Shown here one piece after another: positions 9,370 through 18,317 of a stretch of DNA of 64,000 nucleotides. Origin of the DNA: Tenacibaculum tangerinum (GTDB taxonomy: Bacteria; Bacteroidota; Bacteroidia; Flavobacteriales; Flavobacteriaceae); the NCBI RefSeq assembly GCF_029853675.1, contig NZ_CP122539.1:1605001-1669000 (forward strand), read 5' to 3'. The notes beneath the pieces were generated by a model. It searched no databases, was not told the origin of the DNA, and saw only the letters and a program-made list of their open reading frames with translations. Each line of letters opens with the position of its first letter. Within the stretch, counting starts at the first letter, position 1. Both the position numbers and the translations under genes were made by a program.

Positions 9370-10692
9370 TTATCCACTGTAACGAATCCACTTCCATAAA
9401 TCTTTATACGTTGGTTTTTTTCCGTACATTAAAATTCCAACGCGATACACTTTGGCAGCAATCCATACAATTACGATAAAAGTAAGAATTAATAGCAACA
9501 TAGAAATGGCTATTTCCCACCAAGCTACTCCAAACGGAATTCTCATAAGCATCACAATGGGTGATGTGAACGGTATATAAGAAAACACAACCGATACTGG
9601 GCCGTGAGGATCATTTATTACTGTAGCAAAACCTACATACACCGCTAACATTAAGGGTAACATAATAGGCATCATAAATTGTTGTGTGTCGGTTTCATTA
9701 TCTACCGCAGCACCAATGGCTGCAAACAAAGAGCTATACAACATATACCCTCCAAGGAAATAAAAAATAAATAAGAAGAACATTTTTACTAAGGGCAACC
9801 TAAAGATTTCTTGCACAATCATTTCTCCTTTATTCATTGCTGTTTGTTGAATAGCATCTAGTTGCTCAGAAGAAACTTTTGCCGATTGCATTTCCATCAT
9901 ATCAACTCCGAAGAAAGATGATGCTATCAAACCAAGCACTAAAAACAACACTCCCCAAATAAAGAACTGTAATAAGCCAGCAGAGGCATTTCCTATAATT
10001 TTTCCTAGCATTAATTGAAAAGGTTTTACTGAAGAAACAATCACTTCAATAATTCTACTTGTTTTTTCTTCAATAACACTCCGCATCACTGAAGTACCGT
10101 AAATCATAACAAACATCATGAGTAAATACCCTGCAATAGTACCCACACCAATTTTTAATCCGTTGATGAGTTTTGATGATTTTTCGCCAGAAAAATCAAA
10201 CATTTTTATTTCTGATGAAATTTTAGACTCTTCAATATGAGCTATATTTATACCAAAACCCTCTAACTTCTTATGGCGTAGTTCTTTGTCGATACTATCT
10301 TCTATACTTTCTATTACCGACATACTAGGAGAATCTTTAGAAAAAAACTCAATTGATTTTGCCAATACTTCTAAACTATCTTGTTTCGGAATGTATAACG
10401 CTCCGTAATAATCTCCATCTTCCACCTTCTTTTTTGATTCTTCAATTCCTAAAGCTGTAAAATCTTGGTATTTTACTGTTTTTGAGTCTTTAAAAACATC
10501 TTTAAAAAAAATGCCTGAATGATCAACATATACTATTTTCTTAACCTTATCATCGTTTTTTTTCATTAAGAATATTACCAAAGCCCCCATACCAATCATT
10601 AACAACGGACTTAAGAAAGTCATAACGATAAACGATTTATTTCTAACTTTAGCAATAAACTCGCGTTCTATAATTAATCGTAATCTTTTCAT
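9370..10692 (-). CDS. ABC-2 type transporter permease (NatB-like)
   Basis: 440 residues. One N-terminal transmembrane helix (about residues 22-42) is followed by a large extracytoplasmic domain (about 45-175), then five or six helices to the C-terminus, the layout of NatB-like ABC-2 permeases. The conserved segment VMRSVIEEKTSRIIEVIVSSVKPFQLMLGKIIGN is characteristic. It lies 3 bp downstream of the ATPase gene, so the two form an exporter. The NatAB family includes Na+ exporters, but the substrate here cannot be told. Confidence 0.9.
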   Translation of the reverse strand: MKRLRLIIEREFIAKVRNKSFIVMTFLSPLLMIGMGALVIFLMKKNDDKVKKIVYVDHSGIFFKDVFKDSKTVKYQDFTALGIEESKKKVEDGDYYGALYIPKQDSLEVLAKSIEFFSKDSPSMSVIESIEDSIDKELRHKKLEGFGINIAHIEESKISSEIKMFDFSGEKSSKLINGLKIGVGTIAGYLLMMFVMIYGTSVMRSVIEEKTSRIIEVIVSSVKPFQLMLGKIIGNASAGLLQFFIWGVLFLVLGLIASSFFGVDMMEMQSAKVSSEQLDAIQQTAMNKGEMIVQEIFRLPLVKMFFLFIFYFLGGYMLYSSLFAAIGAAVDNETDTQQFMMPIMLPLMLAVYVGFATVINDPHGPVSVVFSYIPFTSPIVMLMRIPFGVAWWEIAISMLLLILTFIVIVWIAAKVYRVGILMYGKKPTYKDLWKWIRYSG

Positions 10693-10695
10693 TGG

Positions 10696-11625
10696 TTAAC
10701 TGTTTTTTTGAATTGCTTGAATAAAAATATCATTGGCACTTGGTATTAACTCTACAAAATGCTGTACTTCTCCTTGAGTGGTTAAATAGGATAGTAAATC
10801 GTTTGCTGAATTTCCGCTGGTTAATTTTACGTTTAGTTTTAGTCCGTCATTTAACAACTTAAAATCCGCAGGCAATACCGTAAATTTTTCTCTGAGCTTC
10901 ATTTCAACCTCTTTAGCTTTCGATGTTGCCAAGCCCACTTGAAAGGTATTGGTTCTAAATTCTTTTTTAATATCTTCTAGTTTCCCATCTAAAATTTTAT
11001 TCGACTTATTGATTAAAGCGATATAATCACACATTTCCTCTACACTTTCCATTCTGTGAGTAGAAAAAATTATGGTCGCTCCTTCATCACGCAACTGTAA
11101 TATTTCTTTTGCTATCAATTTTGCATTGATAGGATCGAATCCAGAAAACGGCTCGTCAAAAATTAATAATTTAGGTTGATGCAGCACGGTAACAATAAAT
11201 TGCACCTTTTGCGCCATTCCTTTTGAAAGTTCTTCAATCTTCTTATTCCACCAAGCACCTATGTCGAACTTATCAAACCAATATTTCAATCGTTTTTTTG
11301 CTTCAGACCTACTCAATCCTTTTAATTGAGCTAAATACAACGCTTGTTCTCCCACTTTCATACTTTTATATAAACCGCGCTCTTCTGGTAAATATCCTAT
11401 ATATTCTATATGGTTAGGAGCTAGTTTTTCTCCATCTAAAATAATTTCACCAGCATCGGGCATGGTTATCTGATTTATAATTCGGATTAACGATGTTTTT
11501 CCTGCCCCATTAGGTCCAAGTAATCCAAATACACTTCCTTTAGGAATATGCATGGAAACGTTGTTTAATGCCGTATAATCGCCATAGCGTTTTACCACAT
11601 TATTTACTTCTAATAAATTGTTCAT
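10696..11625 (-). CDS. ABC transporter ATP-binding protein (NatA-like)
   Basis: 309 residues. Walker A GPNGAGKTS is at about residues 38-46, the signature motif LSKGMAQK at about 138-145 (usual LSGGQ) and Walker B LLIFDEPFSGFD at about 158-169, with H-loop STHR. A C-terminal domain of about 85 residues follows, as in DUF4162-bearing exporters of the NatA/DrrA type. It energises the permease encoded immediately downstream. Transcription probably starts from a -7 box at 11672-11679. Confidence 0.93.
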   Translation of the reverse strand: MNNLLEVNNVVKRYGDYTALNNVSMHIPKGSVFGLLGPNGAGKTSLIRIINQITMPDAGEIILDGEKLAPNHIEYIGYLPEERGLYKSMKVGEQALYLAQLKGLSRSEAKKRLKYWFDKFDIGAWWNKKIEELSKGMAQKVQFIVTVLHQPKLLIFDEPFSGFDPINAKLIAKEILQLRDEGATIIFSTHRMESVEEMCDYIALINKSNKILDGKLEDIKKEFRTNTFQVGLATSKAKEVEMKLREKFTVLPADFKLLNDGLKLNVKLTSGNSANDLLSYLTTQGEVQHFVELIPSANDIFIQAIQKNS

Positions 11626-11671
11626 AGATTTTATAGTTGATTAATTACCGCTTGTTTAAAAACAGTAGCGA

Positions 11672-11679
11672 CAAACTTA
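11672..11679 (-). promoter_or_regulatory. -7 promoter element of the NatAB-like operon
   Basis: On the minus strand this reads TAAGTTTG, matching TAnnTTTG, about 47-54 bp upstream of the ATPase start. The -33 region is not obvious. Confidence 0.5.
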
Positions 11680-11747
11680 CATATTTTTATACTCAATTAG
11701 TATACTCTTATTGCCAAACGTTACAAGTTTAATTTTTTGTTAAATTT

Positions 11748-11792
11748 ACTATGCATGCATAATTTTTTTGCAGAATACTATGCATGCATAAT
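11748..11792. promoter_or_regulatory. twin MarR-type operator upstream of the beta-oxidation operon
   Basis: The 16-mer ACTATGCATGCATAAT occurs twice in direct orientation, at 11748-11763 and 11777-11792. Each copy contains the perfect 12-bp palindrome TATGCATGCATA; the centres are 29 bp apart. A -7-like TATATTTG follows at 11802-11809, so repressor bound here would block the promoter of the MarR gene. Self-regulation, together with control of the fad genes behind it, is inferred. The divergent exporter promoter is about 70 bp away and could also be affected. Confidence 0.8.
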
Positions 11793-11801
11793 AAATTTTT
11801 A

Positions 11802-11809
11802 TATATTTG
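11802..11809 (+). promoter_or_regulatory. -7 promoter element of the marR-fad operon
   Basis: TATATTTG matches TAnnTTTG and ends only 6 bp before ATG 11816. A transcript initiating the usual few bases downstream would begin at or next to the start codon, implying a leaderless or near-leaderless mRNA. An alternative promoter further upstream, inside the operators, cannot be excluded. Confidence 0.5.
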
Positions 11810-11815
11810 GCATCG

Positions 11816-12277
11816 ATGGACAAAGACAAATCAATAGATCACCAATTAAGAGCTACGTGGCAAGCAGTTGCTAAAATGTATAATGAGCAAGCCGCAAAGC
11901 ACGATAGTACGATGGCTACAGCTTTTGCTTTGTTGAATATAGATTACGAAAATGGAACCCCTTCGACAGCTTTAGGACCGCTAATGGGAATGGAGCCTAC
12001 CAGTCTTTCTCGTTTGTTAAAAACCATGGAAGACAAAGGAGTTATATACCGTGAGAAAAATCCTAATGACGGCAGAAGTGTTATTTTAAAACTTACCAAA
12101 TACGGTAAAGAAATGCGCCAAGTTTCAAAAGGGCACGTATATCAATTCAATAATAAAGTAAGGGAACATATTACAGAAGAAGAATTAAACACCTTCTTTA
12201 AAGTAACAACAACTATAAACAAATTAATTACAGATAAGTTGATATATGATGAAAGTATCAATAAAGAAGCTGTATAA
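11816..12277 (+). CDS. MarR family transcriptional regulator
   Basis: 153 residues from ATG 11816 (MDKDKSIDHQLRATW); a TTG at 11807 is in frame but lies within the promoter motif. The winged helix is recognisable: the recognition-helix region is LGPLMGMEPTSLSRLLKTMEDKGVIYREKNPNDGRSVILKLT with the wing residues D and R. It probably binds the twin TATGCATGCATA sites immediately upstream and senses an acyl-CoA or fatty acid, since it heads a fatty-acid degradation operon; the ligand is inference. Its end overlaps the first possible fadB start by 32 bp. Confidence 0.92.
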   Translation: MDKDKSIDHQLRATWQAVAKMYNEQAAKHDSTMATAFALLNIDYENGTPSTALGPLMGMEPTSLSRLLKTMEDKGVIYREKNPNDGRSVILKLTKYGKEMRQVSKGHVYQFNNKVREHITEEELNTFFKVTTTINKLITDKLIYDESINKEAV

Positions 12278-14702
12278 AAACAAACTAACAAACAAATGGC
12301 AAGAAGAATTAAAAAAAGTAGCAATTATCGGTTCTGGTATCATGGGCTCAGGTATTGCATGTCATTTTGCTAACATTGGCGTTGAAGTCTTATTACTAGA
12401 CATTGTTCCAAGAGAACTGACCGACCAAGAAAAAGCAAAAGGACTTACCTTAGAAGACAACGTAGTTCGTAACCGTTTGGTAAATAATGCGTTGGCTGCT
12501 TCACTAAAATCAAAACCCTCACCTATCTATCATAAAAAATTTGCAGATAGAATTACCACTGGAAATCTTGAAGACGATTTACACAAAATTAAAGAGGTAG
12601 ATTGGGTAATGGAAGTAGTTGTAGAACGTCTGGATATCAAAAAAAGTGTATTTGAGCAAGTTGAAAAATACCGTACTCCTGGTACGATCGTTTCTACAAA
12701 TACGTCTGGTATTCCTATTAAATTCATGAACGAAGGACGTAGTGAAGATTTTCGTAAGCACTTTGCAGTAACACACTTTTTTAACCCTCCTCGTTATTTA
12801 AAATTATTTGAAGTTGTTCCAGGTCCAGACTGTAAACAAGAGGTTACAGACTTTTTGATGGAATACGGCTCTAAGTTCTTAGGAAAAACTTCGGTATTAG
12901 CCAAAGATACCCCAGCATTTATAGGCAACCGTATTGGTATCTTCGGAATCCAATCGTTGTTTCATCAAGTAAAAGAATTAGGCTTAACGGTTGAAGAGGT
13001 TGATAAATTAACAGGACCTGTTATCGGACGCCCTAAATCAGCTACGTTCCGAACAGTTGATGTGGTTGGCTTAGATACCTTAGTGCATGTTGCGAACGGT
13101 ATTTATGACAACTGTCCTAACGATGAAGCACACGACTTGTTTAAGTTGCCAGACTTCATCAATACCATGATGGAAAATAAATGGTTAGGAGATAAAACAA
13201 AACAAGGGTTTTATAAAAAAACAACCAATGCTGAAGGAAAACGTGAAATTTTAGCATTAGACCTAGACACGATGGAATACCGTCCGTCTAAAAAAGCAAA
13301 ATTTGCAACCCTTGAGTTAACGAAAACAATTGATAAGCCAATTGACCGATTTAAAGTGTTAGTTGGCGGAAAAGATAAAGCGGGAGAATTCTACCGCAAG
13401 AACTTTGCAGCTATGTTTGCCTATGTTCAAAATAGAATTCCAGAAATTTCTGACGAATTATATCGAATTGACGATGCCATGAAAGCAGGTTTCGGTTGGG
13501 AAAATGGTCCTTTCGAAATTTGGGATGCTGTAGGAGTTGAAAAAGGTATCGAATTAATGAAAGCTGAGGGTAAAGAACCTGCTGCTTGGGTAACAGAAAT
13601 GGTAGCCAAAGGAGAAACCTCTTTTTATACTGTTAAAAATGGCGCTACGTACTATTACGATTTAGATGCCAAAGAGCAAGTAAAAAAACCAGGACAAGAA
13701 GCTTTTATTATCTTAGATAACATTCGTAAAACCAAAGAGGTATTTAAAAACTCTGGGGTAGTTATTGAAGATTTAGGAGACGGCATTTTAAACTGTGAGT
13801 TCCAATCGAAAATGAATACCATTGGTGGCGATGTGTTGGCTGGATTAAACAAAGCGGTTGATTTAGCTGAAAAAGACTTCCAAGGTTTGGTTATTGGTAA
13901 CCAAGCTGCGAACTTCTCAGTAGGTGCCAATATCGGAATGATTTTTATGATGGCGGTTGAGCAAGAGTACGACGAGCTAAATATGGCAATCAAATATTTT
14001 CAAGACACCATGATGCGTATGCGTTACTCTGCAATTCCTACGATTGCTGCTCCTCACGGAATGGCGTTGGGTGGTGGATGTGAATTATCATTACACGCCG
14101 ATAAAGTAGTAGCTGCTGCTGAAACCTACATCGGATTGGTAGAGTTCGGAGTTGGTGTAATTCCTGGTGGTGGTGGTTCTAAAGAAATGGCTTTAAGAGC
14201 ACAAGACTTATTCCACACAGGCGATGTTCAATTAAACGTATTACAAGAGCACTTCTTAACGATTGGTATGGCAAAAGTAGCGACTTCAGCCTATGAAGCC
14301 TACGACCTAAACTTACTACAAAAAGGAAAAGATGTGGTGGTTGTAAATAAAGACCGTCAAATTGCAGAAGCGAAAAAACACGCTGTGCTATTAGCTGAAG
14401 CAGGCTATACACAACCTGCAAAACGTAAAGATGTTTTAGTATTAGGTAAGCAAGCCTTAGGAATGTTCTTAGTAGGAACAGACTCTATGGAAGCTTCTAA
14501 GTATATTTCTGAACACGATCAGAAAATAGCGAATAAACTAGCCTATGTAATGGCTGGAGGAGATTTATCAGAACCAACCAAAGTTACTGAGCAGTATTTA
14601 TTAGACCTTGAACGTGAAGCCTTCTTAAGCTTAGCTACAGAGCGTAAAACGTTAGAGCGTATTCAGCACATGTTAAAAACTGGTAAACCTTTACGTAATT
14701 AA
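12246..14702 (+). CDS. 3-hydroxyacyl-CoA dehydrogenase / enoyl-CoA hydratase fusion (FadB/J-like)
   Basis: The frame runs from ATG 12246 (or 12249) to 14702, 818 codons. The Rossmann motif VAIIGSGIMGSGIACHFAN is near the N-terminus, then two 3HCDH C-terminal domains, and an enoyl-CoA hydratase domain in the last 300 residues (MALGGGCELSLHADKVVAAAETYIGLVEFGVGVIPGGGG): dehydrogenase first, the reverse of E. coli FadB. It performs hydration and oxidation steps of beta-oxidation. The start is odd. ATG 12296 begins MARRIKK, as homologues do, but an A7 run (12311-12317) puts it one base out of frame with the body. Either the upstream ATG inside marR is used, or one A is excess. Confidence 0.93.
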   Translation: MMKVSIKKLYKNKLTNKWQEELKKVAIIGSGIMGSGIACHFANIGVEVLLLDIVPRELTDQEKAKGLTLEDNVVRNRLVNNALAASLKSKPSPIYHKKFADRITTGNLEDDLHKIKEVDWVMEVVVERLDIKKSVFEQVEKYRTPGTIVSTNTSGIPIKFMNEGRSEDFRKHFAVTHFFNPPRYLKLFEVVPGPDCKQEVTDFLMEYGSKFLGKTSVLAKDTPAFIGNRIGIFGIQSLFHQVKELGLTVEEVDKLTGPVIGRPKSATFRTVDVVGLDTLVHVANGIYDNCPNDEAHDLFKLPDFINTMMENKWLGDKTKQGFYKKTTNAEGKREILALDLDTMEYRPSKKAKFATLELTKTIDKPIDRFKVLVGGKDKAGEFYRKNFAAMFAYVQNRIPEISDELYRIDDAMKAGFGWENGPFEIWDAVGVEKGIELMKAEGKEPAAWVTEMVAKGETSFYTVKNGATYYYDLDAKEQVKKPGQEAFIILDNIRKTKEVFKNSGVVIEDLGDGILNCEFQSKMNTIGGDVLAGLNKAVDLAEKDFQGLVIGNQAANFSVGANIGMIFMMAVEQEYDELNMAIKYFQDTMMRMRYSAIPTIAAPHGMALGGGCELSLHADKVVAAAETYIGLVEFGVGVIPGGGGSKEMALRAQDLFHTGDVQLNVLQEHFLTIGMAKVATSAYEAYDLNLLQKGKDVVVVNKDRQIAEAKKHAVLLAEAGYTQPAKRKDVLVLGKQALGMFLVGTDSMEASKYISEHDQKIANKLAYVMAGGDLSEPTKVTEQYLLDLEREAFLSLATERKTLERIQHMLKTGKPLRN

Positions 14703-14770
14703 AATTACTATGCTATTAGCCTCTAGCTGTTAGCAAATAGCTAAAAGCCAATAGCCAAAAGCAAGAAAAT

Positions 14771-15961
14771 ATGAAAACAGCATATATAGTAAAAGGATAT
14801 AGAACCGCCGTAGGGAAATCTAAAAAAGGGGTGTTCAGATTTAAAAGAGCTGACGAATTAGCGGCTGAGACCATTAAATATATGATGGGGAAGTTGCCAG
14901 AATTCGATGTAAAACGTATCGACGATGTGATTGTTGGTAACGCAATGCCAGAAGGTTCTCAAGGGTTAAACATGGCGAGAATTATTTCGTTAATCGGATT
15001 GGATTCTGTAGATGTTCCTGGAGTTACCGTAAACCGTTTTTGCTCATCTGGATTAGAAACAATTGGTATGGCCGTAGCAAAAATTCAATCTGGAATGGCA
15101 GAGTGTATTATTGCTGGTGGAGCAGAAAGTATGAGTTCTGTACCCATGACAGGTTTTAAACCAGAATTAAACTACGATATCGTAAATGCAGGTCACGAAG
15201 ATTATTATTGGGGAATGGGTAATACTGCTGAAGCAGTGGCACAACAGTTCAACGTATCTCGTGCAGATCAAGACCAATTTGCTTACAAATCACACATGAA
15301 GGCTTTAAAAGCCTTAGATAGCGATCGTTTTCAAGACCAAATAGCACCAATCAATGTAGAAGAAACCTATATTGATGCTAACGGAAAGCGTGCCACAAGA
15401 AATTATACTGTTACCAAAGACGAAGGACCACGACGTGGAACTAGCGTAGAAGCCTTGGCAAAATTACGTCCCGTATTTGCTGCAAATGGTTCGGTTACCG
15501 CTGGTAACTCATCACAAACAAGTGACGGAGCAGCTTTCGTAATGGTCATGAGTGAAGATATGGTAAAAGAATTAGGTATCGAGCCAGAAGCTCGTTTGGT
15601 AAGTTATGCAGCAGCTGGTGTACCACCTCGCATTATGGGAATTGGTCCTGTTGCAGCCATTCCAAAAGCCTTAAAACAAGCAGGTTTACAACAAAGTGAC
15701 ATTGAATTAATTGAATTAAACGAAGCATTTGCTTCACAATCATTAGCCGTTATTCGTGAGCTAGACTTAAACTCGGATATCATTAATGTAAATGGTGGAG
15801 CAATTGCTTTAGGTCATCCATTAGGATGCACCGGAGCGAAATTATCGGTTCAGTTATTCGATGAAATGCGTAAGCGTGAAATGAAAAACAAATACGGAAT
15901 GGTAACCATGTGTGTAGGAACAGGGCAAGGTGCCGCAGGTATTTTTGAATTTCTTAGCTAG
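14771..15961 (+). CDS. acetyl-CoA C-acyltransferase (thiolase, FadA-like)
   Basis: 396 residues, full thiolase length. Nucleophilic Cys91 is in VNRFCSSGLE, the catalytic His349 in ALGHPLGCTGA and the second Cys381 in MCVGTGQGAAG. It catalyses the thiolytic cleavage that ends each beta-oxidation round and lies 68 bp after the fadB-like gene on the same strand. The spacer contains several interlocking copies of a TAGC-type motif (TTAGC, TAGCTAA, GCCAATAGCC) but no promoter. Confidence 0.95.
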   Translation: MKTAYIVKGYRTAVGKSKKGVFRFKRADELAAETIKYMMGKLPEFDVKRIDDVIVGNAMPEGSQGLNMARIISLIGLDSVDVPGVTVNRFCSSGLETIGMAVAKIQSGMAECIIAGGAESMSSVPMTGFKPELNYDIVNAGHEDYYWGMGNTAEAVAQQFNVSRADQDQFAYKSHMKALKALDSDRFQDQIAPINVEETYIDANGKRATRNYTVTKDEGPRRGTSVEALAKLRPVFAANGSVTAGNSSQTSDGAAFVMVMSEDMVKELGIEPEARLVSYAAAGVPPRIMGIGPVAAIPKALKQAGLQQSDIELIELNEAFASQSLAVIRELDLNSDIINVNGGAIALGHPLGCTGAKLSVQLFDEMRKREMKNKYGMVTMCVGTGQGAAGIFEFLS

Positions 15962-15975
15962 TAAGAGTAAAGAGC

Positions 15976-16395
15976 ATAGAGAAAAGAGAATAGATTTTTA
16001 ATGAACACTAGCAAAAGACATAATTATAAAAATTTAAAGATTTGGCAACTAGGATTAGAAATTGCAAATGACATTTCTGATGTATTAGTAGAGTTGCCAA
16101 AACATGAACGTTATTATTTGTCTTCTCAAATGAGTAGGTGTTCTGTTTCTATGCCTAGTAATATTGCGGAAGGTTCAGCAAATACCAATAAATCATTTAG
16201 CAACTATTTAAATATTGCTTTAGGTTCTTCTTTTGAACTAGGCACACAATTACTAGTTGCTTTCCATAGAAAATATATTAACCAAGAAACATTAACAATA
16301 CTTGAAGAAAAAATAGAAGAATTTCAAAGAATGACAATGAGTTTTCAAAATACTCTTACCTAGTCTTTTTTCTATTCTCTATTTTCTCTTTTCTT
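15976..16395. repeat. imperfect inverted repeat pair enclosing the four-helix-bundle gene
   Basis: Left arm 15978-15994 reads AGAGAAAAGAGAATAGA. The right arm (about 16370-16392), read on the opposite strand, gives AGAGAAAATAGAGAATAGA, the same apart from a 2-bp insertion. The arms sit just before the start and just after the stop of the 16001-16363 gene, so a transcript could fold it into a closed loop. This marks the gene as an inserted unit. Confidence 0.65.
16001..16363 (+). CDS. four-helix bundle protein (23S rRNA intervening-sequence type)
   Basis: 120 residues. The N-terminal HNYKNLKIWQLGLEIANDI and the central SSQMSRCSVSMPSNIAEGSANTNKSFSNYLNIALGSSFELGTQL are diagnostic for the four-helix-bundle / S23 family first seen in rRNA intervening sequences and related in fold to the Avd protein of diversity-generating retroelements. 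It forms oligomers, but its role is unknown. It sits inside the beta-oxidation operon between thiolase and acyl-CoA dehydrogenase, surrounded by imperfect inverted repeats, and has no evident link to fatty-acid metabolism. Confidence 0.93.
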   Translation: MNTSKRHNYKNLKIWQLGLEIANDISDVLVELPKHERYYLSSQMSRCSVSMPSNIAEGSANTNKSFSNYLNIALGSSFELGTQLLVAFHRKYINQETLTILEEKIEEFQRMTMSFQNTLT

Positions 16396-16408
16396 AAAAC
16401 TAATAAAG

Positions 16409-18217
16409 ATGTCAGAATTAACAAAAGATATTTTACGCGGAGGGCAGTTCCTAGTAAAAGAAACAAAATGCGAAGATATATTTACTCCTGAAGATTTTTC
16501 AGAAGAGCAAACCATGATGCGTGATGCGGTTAAAGAGTTTAACGACCGTGAAGTAATTCCTTACAAAGATCGCTTCGAAAAAAGGGACTTTGCACTTACT
16601 GAAGAAACCATGCGCAAAGCTGGTGAATTAGGATTCTTAGGTGTGGCTGTTCCTGAAGCTTATGGCGGATTAGGAATGGGCTTCGTTTCTACCATGTTAA
16701 CTTGTGACTACATTTCGAGTGGAACAGGATCTTTTAGTACCGCTTTTGGTGCGCATACGGGTATTGGTACGATGCCAATTACTTTATACGGTACCGAAGA
16801 ACAAAAGCAAAAATACGTTCCTGCCTTAGCAATGGGTGAAAAATTCGGAGCTTACTGCTTAACAGAACCAGGAGCAGGATCAGATGCAAATTCTGGTAAA
16901 ACTACTGCCGAATTAACTGAAGACGGAAAACATTATAAAATTAACGGACAAAAAATGTGGATTTCGAATGCTGGTTTTGCTGAAATCTTCATCGTTTTTG
17001 CCCGTATCGAAGACGATAAAAACATTACTGGTTTTATCTTAGAATACGATAAGAATAATCCTAACGGAGTAACGTTAGGCGAAGAAGAACACAAATTAGG
17101 AATTCGTGCCTCTTCTACACGTCAGGTATTTTTTAACGATACCTTAATTCCTGTTGAAAATATGCTATCGGTTCGTGGTGGTGGATTTAAAATTGCCATG
17201 AATGCCTTAAACGTAGGTCGTATTAAATTGGCAGCCGCTTGTTTAGACTCTCAACGAAGAATTACCACTTCGGCTGTAGAATATGCCAATGAGCGTAAAC
17301 AATTTAAAACTCCAATCGCTGAATTTGGAGCGATTAAAATGAAATTAGCCGAAATGGCAACCAGTGCGTATGTAGGGGAATCTGCATCGTATAGAGCTGC
17401 CAAAAATATTGAAGATCGAATTGCTATTCGTGAAGCAGAAGGAAACTCACATCAAGAAGCAGAATTAAAAGGTGTTGAAGAATATGCTATTGAATGTTCT
17501 ATCTTAAAAGTAGCCGTTTCTGAAGATGTACAAAACTGTGCAGACGAAGGAATTCAAATTTACGGAGGTATGGGATTCTCTGAAGAAACCCCTATGGAAG
17601 CTGCTTGGAGAGATGCTCGTATTGCTCGTATTTACGAAGGAACAAACGAAATCAACCGTTTATTATCGGTAGGAATGTTGGTTAAAAAAGCCATGAAAGG
17701 GCATGTAGACTTATTGAATCCTGCTATGGCTGTGAAAGATGAATTAATGGGAATTCCTTCTTTCGACACTCCTGATTATTCTGAATTATTTTCAGAGGAA
17801 AAAGAGATGATTGCCAAGTTGAAAAAAGTGTTTTTAATGGTGGCAGGAGCGGCCTTACAAAAATTCGGTCCTGAGTTAGAAAAACACCAACAATTATTAA
17901 CGGCTGCATCCGATATTTTAATTGAAATATACATGGCAGAGTCTGGAATTTTAAGAGCCGAAAAGAATGCCAAACGCTTTGGTGAAGACGCTCAAAAAGA
18001 ACAAATAGCCATGGCAAAATTATATTTATACAATGCAGTAGAAATCATTACCAAAAGTGCCAGAGAAGGAGTTATTTCTTTCACTGAAGGTGATGAGCAA
18101 CGTATGATGTTAATGGGATTAAAACGTTTTACTAAATATACCAACTACCCGAATGTAGTTGCGTTACGTAATACTATCGCAGAAAAACTAAAAGCAGAAA
18201 ATAAGTACTGCTTCTAA
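16409..18217 (+). CDS. acyl-CoA dehydrogenase, long form
   Basis: 602 residues: a standard acyl-CoA dehydrogenase core (about 1-430) plus a C-terminal helical extension of about 170 residues, as in VLCAD/ACAD9-like enzymes. Signatures are AYCLTEPGAGSDANSG and KMWISNAGFA in the middle domain and the flavin/active-site stretch QIYGGMGFSEETPMEAAWRDARIARIYEGTNEI. It introduces the alpha-beta double bond with FAD, the first beta-oxidation step. Last gene of the marR-fad operon, followed by a terminator. Confidence 0.95.
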   Translation: MSELTKDILRGGQFLVKETKCEDIFTPEDFSEEQTMMRDAVKEFNDREVIPYKDRFEKRDFALTEETMRKAGELGFLGVAVPEAYGGLGMGFVSTMLTCDYISSGTGSFSTAFGAHTGIGTMPITLYGTEEQKQKYVPALAMGEKFGAYCLTEPGAGSDANSGKTTAELTEDGKHYKINGQKMWISNAGFAEIFIVFARIEDDKNITGFILEYDKNNPNGVTLGEEEHKLGIRASSTRQVFFNDTLIPVENMLSVRGGGFKIAMNALNVGRIKLAAACLDSQRRITTSAVEYANERKQFKTPIAEFGAIKMKLAEMATSAYVGESASYRAAKNIEDRIAIREAEGNSHQEAELKGVEEYAIECSILKVAVSEDVQNCADEGIQIYGGMGFSEETPMEAAWRDARIARIYEGTNEINRLLSVGMLVKKAMKGHVDLLNPAMAVKDELMGIPSFDTPDYSELFSEEKEMIAKLKKVFLMVAGAALQKFGPELEKHQQLLTAASDILIEIYMAESGILRAEKNAKRFGEDAQKEQIAMAKLYLYNAVEIITKSAREGVISFTEGDEQRMMLMGLKRFTKYTNYPNVVALRNTIAEKLKAENKYCF

Positions 18218-18273
18218 AAAATTGAAAAATTTTCTTCAACTTTTATAGGTTTTAGAATTTAGTTGTTTGTTTA

Positions 18274-18310
18274 AAAGATCGTCAAATTAAATTTTGGCGG
18301 TCTTTTTTTT
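18274..18310 (+). terminator. Rho-independent terminator of the beta-oxidation operon
   Basis: AAAGATCGTCAAA (18274-18286) pairs with TTTGGCGGTCTTT (18293-18305) with two G-U pairs, and a run of eight T follows. Confidence 0.85.
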
Positions 18311-18317
18311 ATCAGAT

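Noticed and set aside
13655..13993. Antisense frames inside the fadB-like gene (several over 60 codons)
   Set aside because: They mirror the high-quality coding strand and contain no recognisable domain.
16001..16363. Four-helix-bundle gene as the Avd component of a diversity-generating retroelement
   Set aside because: No reverse transcriptase, template repeat or variable repeat is visible nearby; the protein fits the general rRNA-intervening-sequence family.
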